From NCBI RefSeq assembly GCF_000485595.1, contig NW_014579850.1, positions 1 to 24,844 on the forward strand: a stretch of DNA of 24,844 nucleotides. The letters run 5' to 3'. The notes beneath the pieces were generated by a model. It did not search any database and had not been told where the DNA came from. It saw only the letters and a program-made list of their open reading frames with translations. A program made the position numbers and the translations under genes. This stretch comes from Priapulus caudatus (Eukaryota; Priapulida; Priapulimorpha; Priapulimorphida; Priapulidae). Below are positions 1-9,491 of this stretch, piece after piece. The first letter of the stretch is position 1. The number at the start of each line of letters is the position of its first letter.

Positions 1-622
1 TGTGTGGTGTGGTGTGGTGTGGTGTGGTGAGGTGCGGTGAGGTGTTGGTGTGTGGTGTGTGGTGTGGTGTGGGTGTTGGTGTGGGTGGTGTGGTGTGGTG
101 TGGTGTGTGTGGTGTGGTGTGGTGTGGTGTGGTGGGTGTGATGTGGTGTGGTGGTTGGTGTGGTGTGTTGTGGTGGTGGGTGTGTGGTGTGGTGTGTGTG
201 GTGTGGTGGTGGTGTGTCGTGTGGTGGTGGTGGTGTGGTGGTGGGTGGTGTGGTGTGGGTGGTGTGGTGTGGTGTGGTGTGGTGGTGGTGTGGTGTGGTG
301 TGTGTGTGGTCGTGGTGTGGTGTGGTGTGGTGTGAGTGTGGTGTGTGTGGTGGTGGTGTGGTGATGGTGTGGGTGTGGTGTGGTGTGGATGTGGTGTTGG
401 GTTGTGGTGTGGTGTGGTGTGTGTGTGGTGGTGGTGTGGTGTTGGTGTGATGTGTGTGGTGTGGTATGGTGTGGTAGTGTGTGGTGTGGTGTGGTGTGAT
501 GTGGTGTGGTGTGGTGTGGTGTGGTTGGTGTGGTGTGGTGTGGTGTGGGGTGGTGCGGTGCGGGGCTGCGGTGCGGTGGCGGTCGGTGCGTGTGCGGTGG
601 TCGGTGGTGGTGTGGTGGTGAT
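1..622. repeat. (GTGGT)n pentanucleotide satellite, degenerate
   Basis: This stretch is built from GTGGT units (the complement of ACACC) with frequent GT or GGT interruptions. It becomes more GC-rich towards its right end, with GTGCG variants. It is the reverse-complement counterpart of the ACACC satellite at 7015-7142, 14200-14242 and 18288-19150, and like the latter two it borders block T. Long Val/Trp/Cys/Gly reading frames here come from the repeat and are not genes. Confidence 0.95.
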
Positions 623-2251
623 GGACGTGAGCACGGCATTGTCACGCCCGCCGTTCGACCGGCGTCCGAGCGGCCGTAGCTAACACAGCGGGTATATATG
701 AATATAATAAAATTTATAGTACATTAACTACAGCCTGGTACGCGGCGTTGCTCAGGAAAATAACGCTAGGACAACTTTAAGAGTGCAAATTCAGACCACA
801 TATATTATTAATTCTAAAATATATTTTAGCCCCCCCCCTTACACCCCCCCCCCTTGTCACATACGACTCCCCTATCATGAAAGCGAAAGAGAAGCGTACG
901 TGGATTCACAATCTAGACACTATCCCAGCACGATGGACTCAATATTACGAGGTAGAGATTCCGTGGATGGATAGAAGACAGTAATAACCCGTCCACCAGG
1001 CATGGTATAACGCAAGGCTAATCTCAGCGCAGCTTCTAGGGTAGTGCGGTGCTTCGGATTTACGCTTTTTATAACATTTTTTTTACTTAATTCGTAAGGT
1101 ATAGGATTCGTAACAGAGATACACAACAATAAGAATATTCTGACAAAAACGGTTTCGAACGATTTCTAATGATTCTGTGTAGTCAAAGCTCTGGATATAC
1201 AACATGTTATGAAAATTGCGCTCTAAGTTTATTATGATATGCCTTCTCTGGCGGTGCAAGCGCGTCTCGTTTTAAATAGCACGGATGTGGTGTCATCTGT
1301 CACGTTGTCGCTCTCTATTATTGGGTTTCGCTCTACATCAAAATAAGACATGAAAGTAAACTAATCAAACACATAGGTCCGATAACCTAATCCACGTCAA
1401 TATAGCACGGTATCGAGTTCTGGGTTCACTTTCATCGTAAAATGATGAGCAGATTTTATAAAGTTAACTATTTCTTTTCAATATTTCAGACCGACGTCTT
1501 TTAAAGCGATAATTAATTGGTCAATTTTGGCAGAGTTCTGCAGCCAGTGAAGTCACATAGTACATTATGACCAAGATGAATAGAGCCTGATTTTAAATAC
1601 TTACAAGTATCTTGATAACCATGTTATAGATTATATCCGGAATTGTATACACAGAGCAATTTAGCAATCTTAATAAAATACAAGATGTACAAAAATGAAC
1701 CTACGTTAACGTGTAGTGTTGTGCTGCTTTTAAGACTCAACTGACACCGTGAGTGCATAAAAAAAAAGAAGTATAAATTTTGGGCATAGTTTAACTGGCG
1801 TTATTAAGCAAGAGTTTTGGGCATATTGTCCGCTAGATGGCTCTACTTCGTCGGGAACTGCGTGCCTTGTTCTACTTTTCTGACATCACGCCCACTGCTA
1901 AATTATCGCCCGTATATAATACACGGCCAATTTCTCGTCATTATATTCTCCAAATACTCGTTGATTAACGCGAAATGTGCTATATAATTAAGAACGGGTT
2001 TATACCATGAGATCGGTGGCGTGGGCTTGATGCTCACCGCGGCGACTTGCCTAATAGGTGAAGTTCGCGGCTATGTATCTAGCTTCTGATATATATCGTA
2101 TATCTGGGTCCCATGTCCATATTCCACTAATCTAGTCATTCCACCGAGGTCAAATATGTGGTTATTGGCGTCGCTGCAGTTCCATCCTCCATAGCGGTCC
2201 GCATTCCTGATTCACAACCTATAAGCGAATGTTTTTTCGTCTCTCTCACAG
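623..2251. other. Non-coding flank of finger-1 exon copy a (inverted block T)
   Basis: This is AT-rich sequence with no gene I can support. It is the reverse complement of 12588-14200 and 16662-18290 and includes a C-run at 830-853 that matches their G-run. If the neighbouring exon is E78, this is the intron or 5' sequence before the first-finger exon. Short reading frames near 783-1129 are interrupted at different places in the other copies and are not conserved. Confidence 0.7.
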
Positions 2252-2384
2252 ATTGCGACAGGTAGCGGCGGTGAGCGGATTTCCAATAGCGTCAAGCAGG
2301 GCCGTTCACACGCAGTGTAAGGTGTTGGCGGCGATAAAGCGAGCGGCTACCACTGACGGTGTGACGTCGTGTGAATGGCTGCAG
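2252..2384 (+). pseudogene. E78: E78 first zinc-finger exon, copy a, indel-broken
   Basis: A pyrimidine-rich acceptor ending CACAG (to 2251) and a donor GTAAGG (2385-2390) bound this 133-base exon. Pieces of the nuclear-receptor first finger are readable only by changing frame: a CKV start, then AIKRAAT (the same bases that in another frame give GDKASGY), then GVTSCEW where the family has GVTSCEGC. The comparison of three copies gives an exon of about 122 bases, so this copy has about 11 extra bases. The first finger carries the P-box that reads the DNA half-site. The frame breaks differ from those in the minus-strand copies at 12461 and 16544, which points to sequencing error more than to true decay. 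As written it cannot encode a finger. Confidence 0.75.
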
Positions 2385-5300
2385 GTAAGGGAGGACACTA
2401 CCGGCCGCGGCGGCTGCTCGTCTCGTCGATCTGCTCTGCGTTCTTTCGCGGCATACGCGGTCTCTCTCATCTTCTCTCTCGTCGCGTTCTTTCGCGACGC
2501 CGTTCGGGGTGTGGGTGTAGCGATGGAGTGAGGAAGTAGCTTGGGAGAGCCGTTCTAATCATCTCGTCTCCTGCTCATCTCTCTTTCTCATCGCTGCGGC
2601 TCTCGGCGTCTCAGCTGGCTTCCTGTGCTTCTCTTCTCTCTCTCTAAGCTCTCGGTCTCTCCATCCTCGTCTGTCCTCCCTCTCTCCTCCTTGTCTCTAT
2701 CCCTTTCTCTCTCTCTTTCTCTCTGCTATGGTCTCTCTCACTCTGCCCCGCTCTCTCTCCTCGTCTCCTATGCTTCTGTCCAGATGCTCGCTCTCTCTTC
2801 TTGCGCCCTCCTCAGTCTTTCTGCTTGCTCTCTCATCTTCTTGCTCGAAACGATCGTCTCTCCCTCTCTCTCGGCTCTCCTTGCTGCTTGCTGCTTGCTG
2901 CTTGCTTTTGCGTGCCTTGCTCCTCTTCTCCCTCTGCTCTTCTTAGAGCTCTCTGCTACTCTCCTCGCTCCGCCTCCCCGTCGTCCTCCTCCTTTCTCCT
3001 CGTTTTCCCATCTCATCTCTCTCGTCTCCCTCTCGTCTCTGTGTCCGTTTCCTCTTTTATCACGCAAGGGTCCTCCTCTCTTTTTTCCTCGTCTCGGTCC
3101 TCTCGTTGGTTCTCTCTCTCTTTCGCCCCCTCTTTTCCCCGTCGCCTTTCCTGCTCGGTGTCCTACATAGAATCTCATCTACTAAACTCGTGGATGGCAG
3201 CTATGAAACGACTGGCGATCTGTATTCTCCTCCCCAATCGACGGCTTTCTCTCGGCGCTTGCTCTGTGGGTTTTGTAGAAAACCCGACCCGCCCAGCGTC
3301 CATGCAAACGCCAGCGTTGCAACCAACAGTCGCGCTCTATCCCGGTCTGCTTGTCCGCGTTGAGTCGAACGGGCGGAACGCCCTGCAATACTTCACCATG
3401 GGATCACGCAGCTCAGACGAGGGCAGCCATCCCGATTGAACGCACCCGCCTCCGATCGGGTATAAGGCGGCGGCACGTAAACTGTATGCTTTTCGCCCTG
3501 TCTTCCCGTCATCGATTATTCAACTCGCAAGTGATATTAAAAAGTCGTCATCCGGCGCCCCACCGTGCACCTTCCATCTATCCCTCGCGTCTCAGTCGCG
3601 CGCCATCGATTTTCTCGAGAGGAGGGCAACGGCGCCGATTGGCATGTGATGCGGCCGTTGCTGCCAGCGTTTGGGTGACGTGCTCTCTTCTCCTTTCGTC
3701 TGTGTGTGTCTCTCATCTCTCCGTCTTTCTTGTGTCTCTCTCCAGTCTCTTTCTCGTTTATCTCTCTTTCTTCTCTCACTCATGGCTCTCGTCTCGTGGC
3801 TGTCTCTCTGATCTCTCTCGATCGTCCGGAGGGCCGGCACACCAACGGGGCTCTCTCGTGTCTCTCTCACCCCTCGGGCCCCCCTTCCTCTCGCTCGCTG
3901 CCTCCGTATCTCTCCTCCCTGTCGTCTCTCGCTCCTTCTCCGGTTCGTTTTCTCTCTCCCAGACACCCTCTTCTGTCACCCCTCTCTCCTCTCTCTGCAG
4001 CCATGTCTCTGGTCTCTCTGTCCCGGTCTCTCATCCATTTCATCTCCTCTGCTCTCTCTCGTCTCGTTCTCTCCATCTCTCTCTCGTCGTCCCCTGTCCC
4101 CCCTCCCCCCGGGTGCCCCAACCCCCCCCGGCCCCTGGGGTTCGGTTGGCCGGATCGTCCCTATCTCTCCTCCCCGGTCTCTCTGTCTGCTCTCTCGTCC
4201 GTCATCTCTCTCTCTCGCTTTCCTCTCTCTCTCTCTCTTCATTCTCGGGCGCCCTCTCTCTTCTGTGGGGATGTTCTTCGAAATTCTCTGATAGCTCGTG
4301 GTAAAAACCCGAGAGACGAAAAAAAGATTTAATTAATCTAATGTTCTCCATTAAGTTATCTTCATGTTGCGGGAAACAACGTACGAGAAAAACGTCCGGG
4401 TCTGAAGCCGTGTGTGTGTGTGTGCTGCAGTATTGTGTGTGCTTCCTACTCATCTTTCTCCTCCGCTTTCTGTTGTGTGCCTCCTCCTCCTCCTCCTCCT
4501 CCTCCTCCTCCTCCTCCCCTCCTACTCTTCCTTTCCCGCTTTCTAGCGGGTGTCTCCCTCTTCTCCTCCTCCTCCTCCTCCTCACTCCCTGCTCCTCCTC
4601 ATTCTGCTTGCCGCTGTCGGATGGTGTGTCTGCTCCTCCTCTTCCTCCGTCCTCCATCCTCGCTCATCCTCCTCCTCCTCCTCCCTTCTCCCTCCCTGTT
4701 CTGTGTGTGCGCTCCTCGCTCTCCTCGTCTACAGTATCTCGCCTCCCCGAGGTCCGGTCCCTGAACTACTAATCTCCCCCCCCTTCTTGACTACTTTCTC
4801 TCTCCCTCTCTTCCTCTTCCCTCCTCCTCCCCGTACCTGCCCGTTCCCCCCCCCCCCCCCCCTCGATTCACTCGCTCTTCTTTTTCCTCCACCCGCGCAC
4901 TCCGTCTGCTCTCTCTGCTCTTTTTCGCTTCCCACCTCCTCCTACCTCCTCCCTCGCTTGCCGTTCATAAGTGGTGTCCTTCTGGTCCCGCCCCTCCCCC
5001 CCTCATAAGGTGGTCTCTCCTCCTTCCGGGCTTTCCTCATAGTGTGCCTCCTCCTCTCCTCCTTCGCCCCTGGCTCCTGCTCCTCCTGTTGTCCTCACAC
5101 CCTCCGTCTCCTCCCCTCTGCTCCCTGGCCGCTTCCAAATGGGCGTTGCCTCCTCTGCTCTCCTGCCTCCTTCCTCCTCCTCCTCCGCTCTCACATTGGC
5201 GTGTCTGGCTTTACCTCCTCTCCTCCTCCTCCTACTCCCTTCCTCTTCTCCTCTCTGCTTTCCATGGCGTGTCTGGCTCCCGTCTCCTCCTCTTCCTCCC

Positions 5301-5972
5301 CTCTTCCTCTCTCCTCCTCATCTTCTTCCCCTGTTTCCCCGGGTTGTTATGGTGTGTTCGGCTTCCTTCCTGCAGTACAGCTTCTATCGTGCATATCTTT
5401 CCTCTCTTAACGTGCTTTCTATGTGATGTCTGTTCTCCCCCTTCCTCTTTGGTAAATCGGCCATATCAGTCTGACTCCTTTTAGCACTGACGGTGCGTGC
5501 TTTCTTCCCGCTTCCCTTCGGTCCCTCTCTCTCCTGTCCTCTGCTCTTCTCTCTTTCGGGGCGCGCCAGCGCCTCTGATTGATCGCGATCTCGTTTTTGC
5601 CTCGCTTCTCTAGTCTCCTTTCTCGCTTCCTCTCGCTCGTGCTCTCCTCTCTCTCCTCTCTTCCTCTCGTCTCCCTCTCTCTCGCTCTCTCGCATCTCTC
5701 GTCGCTCTTCTCCTCCCCCTCTTTCGCCCATCTCTCCTCTTTTGTCTTTACACCCCTTCACGTTATTGACGTGCTAACAAGATCCCACACGGACCTTTGG
5801 ACACGGCGGCACCCTGCTTATTCCCCAAGTTCCGCTAAAGAGTCTGCCTCCCCTTGGGCAGACGTTCGCGCCCATAGGCTCCTACATCACCCGTATGGCT
5901 GCCGGCTAAAGGTGGATCGTCTCTCGGGATGTCACATATAACACCCCTATTTTCGGGGCCAGGGGCTACTGC
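2385..5972 (+). other. Intron 1 of inverted E78 copy: CT/TCC-rich
   Basis: This lies between the finger-1 and finger-2 exon copies of the left arm. It holds pyrimidine-rich zones at about 2440-3160 (TCTC), 3690-4260 (TCTC), 4470-5360 (TCC) and 5500-5750 (TCTC). These are separated by mixed sequence at 3165-3690, 4260-4440 and 5760-5970. Each zone has a purine-rich counterpart in 9492-12460. Ser/Leu/Pro-rich reading frames on plus and Arg/Glu frames on minus are repeat translations. No other gene is seen. Confidence 0.75.
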
Positions 5973-6167
5973 CCACAAGCGATGGGGAGATTCACAGCCA
6001 CACCAGATTGCAGTAGAGGCCCAGAATCGCTATCACGGGCTCAGGGAAATCTGTCTTTCCGGTCTATTTCTTCCTCAAACCGGTGGACCCGCCTGTGGGC
6101 AGGGTATTGCGCTTCATAGATAGTTGTCTGGCCGTCGGGGGATGAAAGCGCGGCGAGAGGGGGGGCT
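5973..6167 (+). pseudogene. E78: E78 second zinc-finger exon, heavily corrupted copy
   Basis: The segment aligns colinearly with the intact exon at 9350-9491 (reverse complement). The match is clearest from TCAAACCGGTGGACC through the perfect 13-base GTCTGGCCGTCGG at 6126-6138, and it continues past the donor into shared flank (GTAGCTAATCATGCGCG, then CGATCGTGCAC). It is about 195 bases against 142 in the intact exon, so some 50 bases are extra. The reading frame is destroyed and no finger can be read. The acceptor and donor positions are approximate (CCAG before 5973; the donor region is garbled). Either this is a decayed inverted copy or very noisy sequence of the same exon. Confidence 0.65.
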
Positions 6168-6780
6168 GGGGTATTCGTATGGTAGCTAATCATGCGCGGG
6201 CTTTCCGAATTCCATGATTGGAGCTTAAACTGCACATCCTCGTAGAACGCGATCGTGCACATAAAGTGGTGGGCGGGGCCACCATCGACGCGTTGACGAT
6301 ATATCTTGAATTATTTAAAAGGAAGTGAATTGTTATTGGGCCTTACTTTTCAGCGAGAAGTTTTAAATAAATCTTTTTATATACACTAACTTTAGTTGGA
6401 TGTATTTGAATTAATATAAGTCGGCTTAAGTCTAAGAAGTATTGTACTACCTAGAGGAACTCGAACTGAAGTCACTTCCTTCTGAAAATGCTCGCTTATG
6501 GAACAGTAGACTGGAGCGATGACGTGAATTAGCGACAATATGTTTGTGTGAACTGGACGCCTTATTACTGTACATAATAGCTGAGAATAACCTTGTTTGG
6601 TGGCTATGGGGACAGAGTTTAATGGCTATAGGTCGTTGTTCACGGCAGCTAACGCTAAGTACATTGCGGGGCTAACAAGCAACCTTTGTATAGACGCGGG
6701 TGCACGTTACTAAAAGGGTGCAACGGTGGAAATTTAAATTGACGGCAAGGGACCATAAGGTTCCATTTGGTGAACAAGTG
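6168..6780. other. Non-coding flank, inverted block R
   Basis: This is AT-rich sequence matching the reverse complement of about 8800-9349. Shared landmarks include CCATCGACGCGTTGACGATA (near 6282), CTTACTTTTCAGCGAGAAG and GACAATATGTTTGTGTGA. Differences are mainly added bases. No gene is seen. Given the donor of the finger-2 exon next to it, this would be intron 2 of the E78 copy. Confidence 0.75.
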
Positions 6781-7014
6781 GCTGGCAATATACAAAATTA
6801 TTTTGATATGTTGGACTGTGGCTCAATGTCCATTTAAGGACGGGGAGAAACAAACAACTTTTAAGGCTGGAGCAATTCTTTGGGATGTCGTGCGCACATA
6901 GGATGTACACGAACGCGCACCACGGACTGTGGCACGCACGATTACAAACCGACACACACACGCGGGCGGCCAACACACACACACACAGCGGACCGCACGA
7001 CACGCACACACACT
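6781..7014. other. Single-copy spacer between inverted arms
   Basis: After the left arm stops matching (near 6780), about 230 bases follow that I could not find again in the window. The first half is AT-rich and the second half is rich in CACACA and CGCAC. It leads into the pure ACACC array. No coding signal is seen. As the point where inverted homology stops, it is the place to look for a misjoin. Confidence 0.55.
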
Positions 7015-7142
7015 ACACACCACACCACACCACACCACACCACACCACACCACACCACACCACACCACACCACACCACACCACACCACACCACACCACAC
7101 CACACCACACCACACCACACCACACCACACCACACCACACCG
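7015..7142. repeat. (ACACC)n satellite, nearly pure array
   Basis: About 25 uninterrupted ACACC units are visible, ending in CGCATCATATACG. The same unit forms the degenerate arrays at 1-622 (complement), 14200-14242 and 18288-19150. His-Thr-Pro and Val-Trp-Cys-Gly reading frames here are repeat translations. Confidence 0.97.
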
Positions 7143-7292
7143 CATCATATACGATAGTATATCATTAACACGAGAAAACGAGAGTGGGCCCGCAGGAAGT
7201 GAGAGCCGTAACTATCCTAGCACCAGACGACAGTTATGTCTCCAGATGAGATGGTGGTTTTGGCTCTGAGATCTGTATTCAATGGCAACTAA

Positions 7293-7339
7293 CCGCCCTG
7301 CTAATTAGGCGGGCATGGCGCAACAAGTTGGCCAGTTGC
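7293..7339. repeat. Pair of small inverted repeats in block Q
   Basis: CCGCC at 7293-7297 faces GGCGG at 7308-7312. Next to it GCAAC at 7320-7324 faces GTTGC at 7335-7339. A further CCGCC/GGCGG pair lies at 7684-7688/7697-7701. The stems are only five bases, so folding is weakly supported. Confidence 0.3.
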
Positions 7340-7534
7340 TAATGCACGCCATTGTTATTATATAGTAACTAGAGCACTCGGAGAGCACAGACCTCCGCCA
7401 AGGCAGCTGAATTCTCTCAATGTGAAATTTTTTATTAATTAATTAAATAAATAAGTGGAAAAATTAATTAATTAATAAATTAATCAAATAATTAATTGGA
7501 TCCGGATTAGTGCGAGCGTGCAGGTGGGGGAGAA

Positions 7535-7581
7535 CTGTGGTTGCCCCTTAGCCTGTGGTTGCCCCTTAGCCTGTGGTTGCG
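7535..7581. repeat. 18-base tandem repeat, about 2.5 units
   Basis: The unit CTGTGGTTGCCCCTTAGC occurs at 7535-7552 and 7553-7570, followed by a partial unit CTGTGGTTGCG. The second block Q copy has the same repeat with small changes (about 19578-19626). Confidence 0.9.
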
Positions 7582-7796
7582 TGTTTGTAAGTCTACAGCC
7601 AGCGCACCTAGCGGAAGTGAACTGAAACGTGCATGGTAACACACAAACCAACACTAAAAAACTCGCCGGTGAAAACATAACCCCCGCCATGCCCCTGGCG
7701 GAGGCAATGAAATAGACGCCGTCACCTGGTAGATATTAAGAGACTTAACGATGCATTGTCGTCTATCAGGTCTATAGGCGCTTAGCTGTGACACAA

Positions 7797-8205
7797 TGTT
7801 GGCGCACGCTATTAAGATAGTTAACTGGTCCTCGTGGGTACGGCCGGTACTAGATTAACTATTGACTTTGTATAGATACCCATTCCAATACCTGACCTGG
7901 GGTCAAGGTATATATAAGACATATAGTTACAAATAGAGAGACAGATACTGATGTAGAGAGCCGGAGAGGATAGACGCCAGACGGGTTCCAATATGGACGA
8001 AACCTAGGCTGTTGTATGTAGTATTATGTATATATTTTGCATGTGTTCGAGTTTACTAATAAAGCCATAGTTACATAACGAATCTGCGACTACGAGCTCT
8101 CTGTCTCAGTTGGAACGTGACTAACAAGACTTTGCCATCTCTGTCGGACAACTCTGCGATCAGCAGCCTGACGATTCTACGCTACATCGCTCCTATTTGC
8201 TAACA
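7797..8205 (+). mobile_element. Possible solo LTR
   Basis: The segment starts TGTTGGC and ends GCTAACA, which are near-perfect inverted termini of the TGTT...AACA type. Inside are a TATA box-like TATATATAAG at 7909-7918 and AATAAA at 8058-8063, about 150 bases apart, the order expected of U3-R-U5. The length, 409 bases, fits an LTR. Against it: the flanking bases (CACAA before, AGTCT after) do not form a target-site duplication. No primer-binding site, gag or pol sequence is seen. The same segment is in block Q copy two. It is a candidate only. Confidence 0.3.
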
Positions 8206-8500
8206 AGTCTACACTACGACAATCCTAGAAGATCTGAGGTCTCAACGCTTTTAGAAGTACAACATCTGCATGAATCCGGGGCCCCGTGCACGCACGCACA
8301 CTTCCTACACAGGACGTACGGAGCGTATCCACTTACTCTTTCCCAGCATAGCGCAGCTGCTTCGGTAGGGCGCATACTGAGACTGCATCTTGGCTCTTCT
8401 TCCTCGGCGTTCACGGACAGGAGCTTTTGCGATAGCACAGTTGATATCGAATGCGATTTGTTTCGATAAGATACGATTCGTCACTGAGTTCTACTCAAGT

Positions 8501-8550
8501 TCTTCTCTCTCTCTCTCTCTCGCTCTCCCTCTCGCTCTCTCTGTCTCTCT
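8501..8550. repeat. CT-rich microsatellite
   Basis: This is an interrupted (CT)n tract, conserved in position in the second Q copy (about 20588-20639). Confidence 0.9.
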
Positions 8551-8741
8551 GGCTTGTTAATAAACAGATTCACTTGACGCTTGGAGCCGCACCAGATGAC
8601 ACTGTTTCGAGGTAGATTGGTCTTCGGATTAATGATAGCTGGAGAAGCAGATACCTGCAAGTTATCGCGCTGCTATTGGGTTTTCCGTTTTGTTCCAGGC
8701 TTTCCCGGATGCGCAAATACCTGTGCGCGTGCTGCATGCGA

Positions 8742-8794
8742 TTATATATATATATATATATACACGCACCACACATACACGCGCGCACACACAA
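8742..8794. repeat. TA then AC microsatellite, at the Q/R junction
   Basis: A (TA)n run is followed by ACGCACC and alternating AC/GC. Block Q matches its second copy up to this AC run. To the right the two copies differ completely (block R here, a longer AC/TA/GA complex at 20880-21136). Confidence 0.85.
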
Positions 8795-9349
8795 ATGTGC
8801 GAGCACTGTCACAAATGTAACCTATGGCCTTGGTCATTAAATTTCACGTGCGACCCTTTTATGTAACGTGACCCGCGTATACAAAGGTTGCTTGGTAGCC
8901 CGGCAAGTACTTAGCGTTGGTCCGTGGAACAAACGACTATAGCATTAATCTGTCCCCCATAGCCACCACAAGGTATTCTCAGTATATGTACAGTTAATAA
9001 GGTCCAGTCACACAAACATATTGTCGGCTAATTCACGTCATCGCTCCGTCACTGTTCATAAGCCGAGCATTTTCAGAGGAGTGCTTCCGAATGTTCAGTT
9101 CCTCTGTAGTCAATACTTCTTAGACTTAAGCGACTTATATTATTCAAATCACCAACTAAAGTTATGTATATAAAAAAAATTTATTTAAACTTCTCGCTGA
9201 AAAGTAAGCCATAAATTCATTCCTTTAAATGATTCAGATATATCGTCAACGCGTCGATGGTGGCGCACCCTAGTGCACGATCGTGTCTACGAGATGTCGT
9301 TAATGCTCATCACGGAATGAAAGCGCGATGATTAGGCTACTATACGTAC
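8795..9349. other. Non-coding flank, block R (intron 2 side of E78)
   Basis: This is AT-rich sequence downstream of the finger-2 exon in the minus direction, starting from donor GTACGT (reverse complement of 9344-9349). No further exon was recognised before the sequence changes to block Q. The rest of E78 (hinge and ligand-binding domain) is not found in this direction. Confidence 0.7.
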
Positions 9350-9491
9350 AGTCTCGGCTCATTCCGACGGCCAGACACTTCTTGAAGCGGCAGTACTGGC
9401 AGCGGTTGCGGTTGAGACGAATCACGAGGCATTTCCCATCACGAAGGCATCTGTACTCGATCTGCTTCTGAATGCTGCGTCGGAAGAAGCC
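9350..9491 (-). CDS. E78: E78-type nuclear receptor, second zinc-finger exon (intact)
   Basis: The exon encodes 47 residues plus one base, starting [14 protein letters not shown] and ending VGMSRD. The second C4 zinc finger is complete: cysteines at residues 15, 21, 31 and 34 give CX5CX9CX2C, with the five-residue D-box LRDGK. The [13 protein letters not shown] recognition signature is present. The [16 protein letters not shown] stretch fits the E78 (NR1E) branch better than E75/Rev-erb or ROR/HR3 as I know those families. Acceptor TTGCAG (9492-9497) and donor GTACGT (9344-9349) are canonical. The start phase matches an exon ending CEGCK, the conserved nuclear-receptor intron site. E78 proteins are nuclear transcription factors of ecdysone-response cascades in insects. 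Only this exon is intact; the ligand-binding domain is not seen. A related NR1 member is the main alternative. Confidence 0.88.

Larger units (their letters stand above)
640..6780. repeat. Left arm of a large inverted repeat (blocks T, S, R reversed)
   Basis: Read on the minus strand, this segment has the same order of landmarks as 8795-14200. The landmarks are the R flank, the finger-2 exon, GA/GGA-rich DNA, ACCCGGACGTT, a second GA-rich zone, the finger-1 exon, a G-run and the pentanucleotide satellite. Matching stretches differ mostly by small insertions. From the GTCTGGCCGTCGG motif to the ACAATATGTTTGTGTG motif is about 396 bases here and about 339 in the right arm, so this arm carries extra bases. 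It may be a real inverted duplication, but a chimeric or palindromic long read is more likely. Confidence 0.85.
7143..8790. repeat. Block Q, first copy (direct repeat of about 19151-20880)
   Basis: This is about 1.65 kb of mixed non-coding sequence that recurs in the same orientation at about 19151-20880, each time directly after the ACACC array. Order of contents: ATCATTAACACG start; short CCGCC/GGCGG inverted repeats; an AT-rich TTAATTAA tract (about 7424-7497); an 18-base tandem repeat; an LTR-like segment; a CT microsatellite (8501-8550); AATAAA at 8559-8564; and TA and AC microsatellites at the end. The copies diverge only inside the terminal AC repeat. No reading frame stays open in both copies. 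Confidence 0.85.

Noticed and set aside
1-622. Telomere
   Set aside because: The unit GTGGT is not a known telomeric unit such as TTAGGG or TTAGG, and equal arrays lie inside the window.
9-683. Overlapping frames of 100-115 residues rich in Val, Trp, Cys and Gly
   Set aside because: All are translations of the GTGGT satellite; several frames are open at once and there is no non-repeat core.
920-1129. Frame sharing ISVTN and ELSKK with 17758-17961
   Set aside because: This is shared DNA of block T. The third copy near 13700-13760 has stops and shifts, so coding is not supported.
2625-5760. Many Ser/Leu-rich plus frames and Arg/Glu-rich minus frames
   Set aside because: They come from TCTC/TCC repeats that lie between two exons of the same gene copy, and are therefore intronic.
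7015-7142. CRISPR array
   Set aside because: Uninterrupted five-base repeats without spacers, in animal DNA.
8214-8469. Small frames on both strands in block Q (and near 20288-20497)
   Set aside because: The frame changes between the two Q copies, and no residues resemble a known protein.
8795-9349. Search for the hinge and ligand-binding domain of E78
   Set aside because: No further exon with receptor-like residues was found on minus below 9350 before block Q begins, nor on plus in the left arm past 6167.
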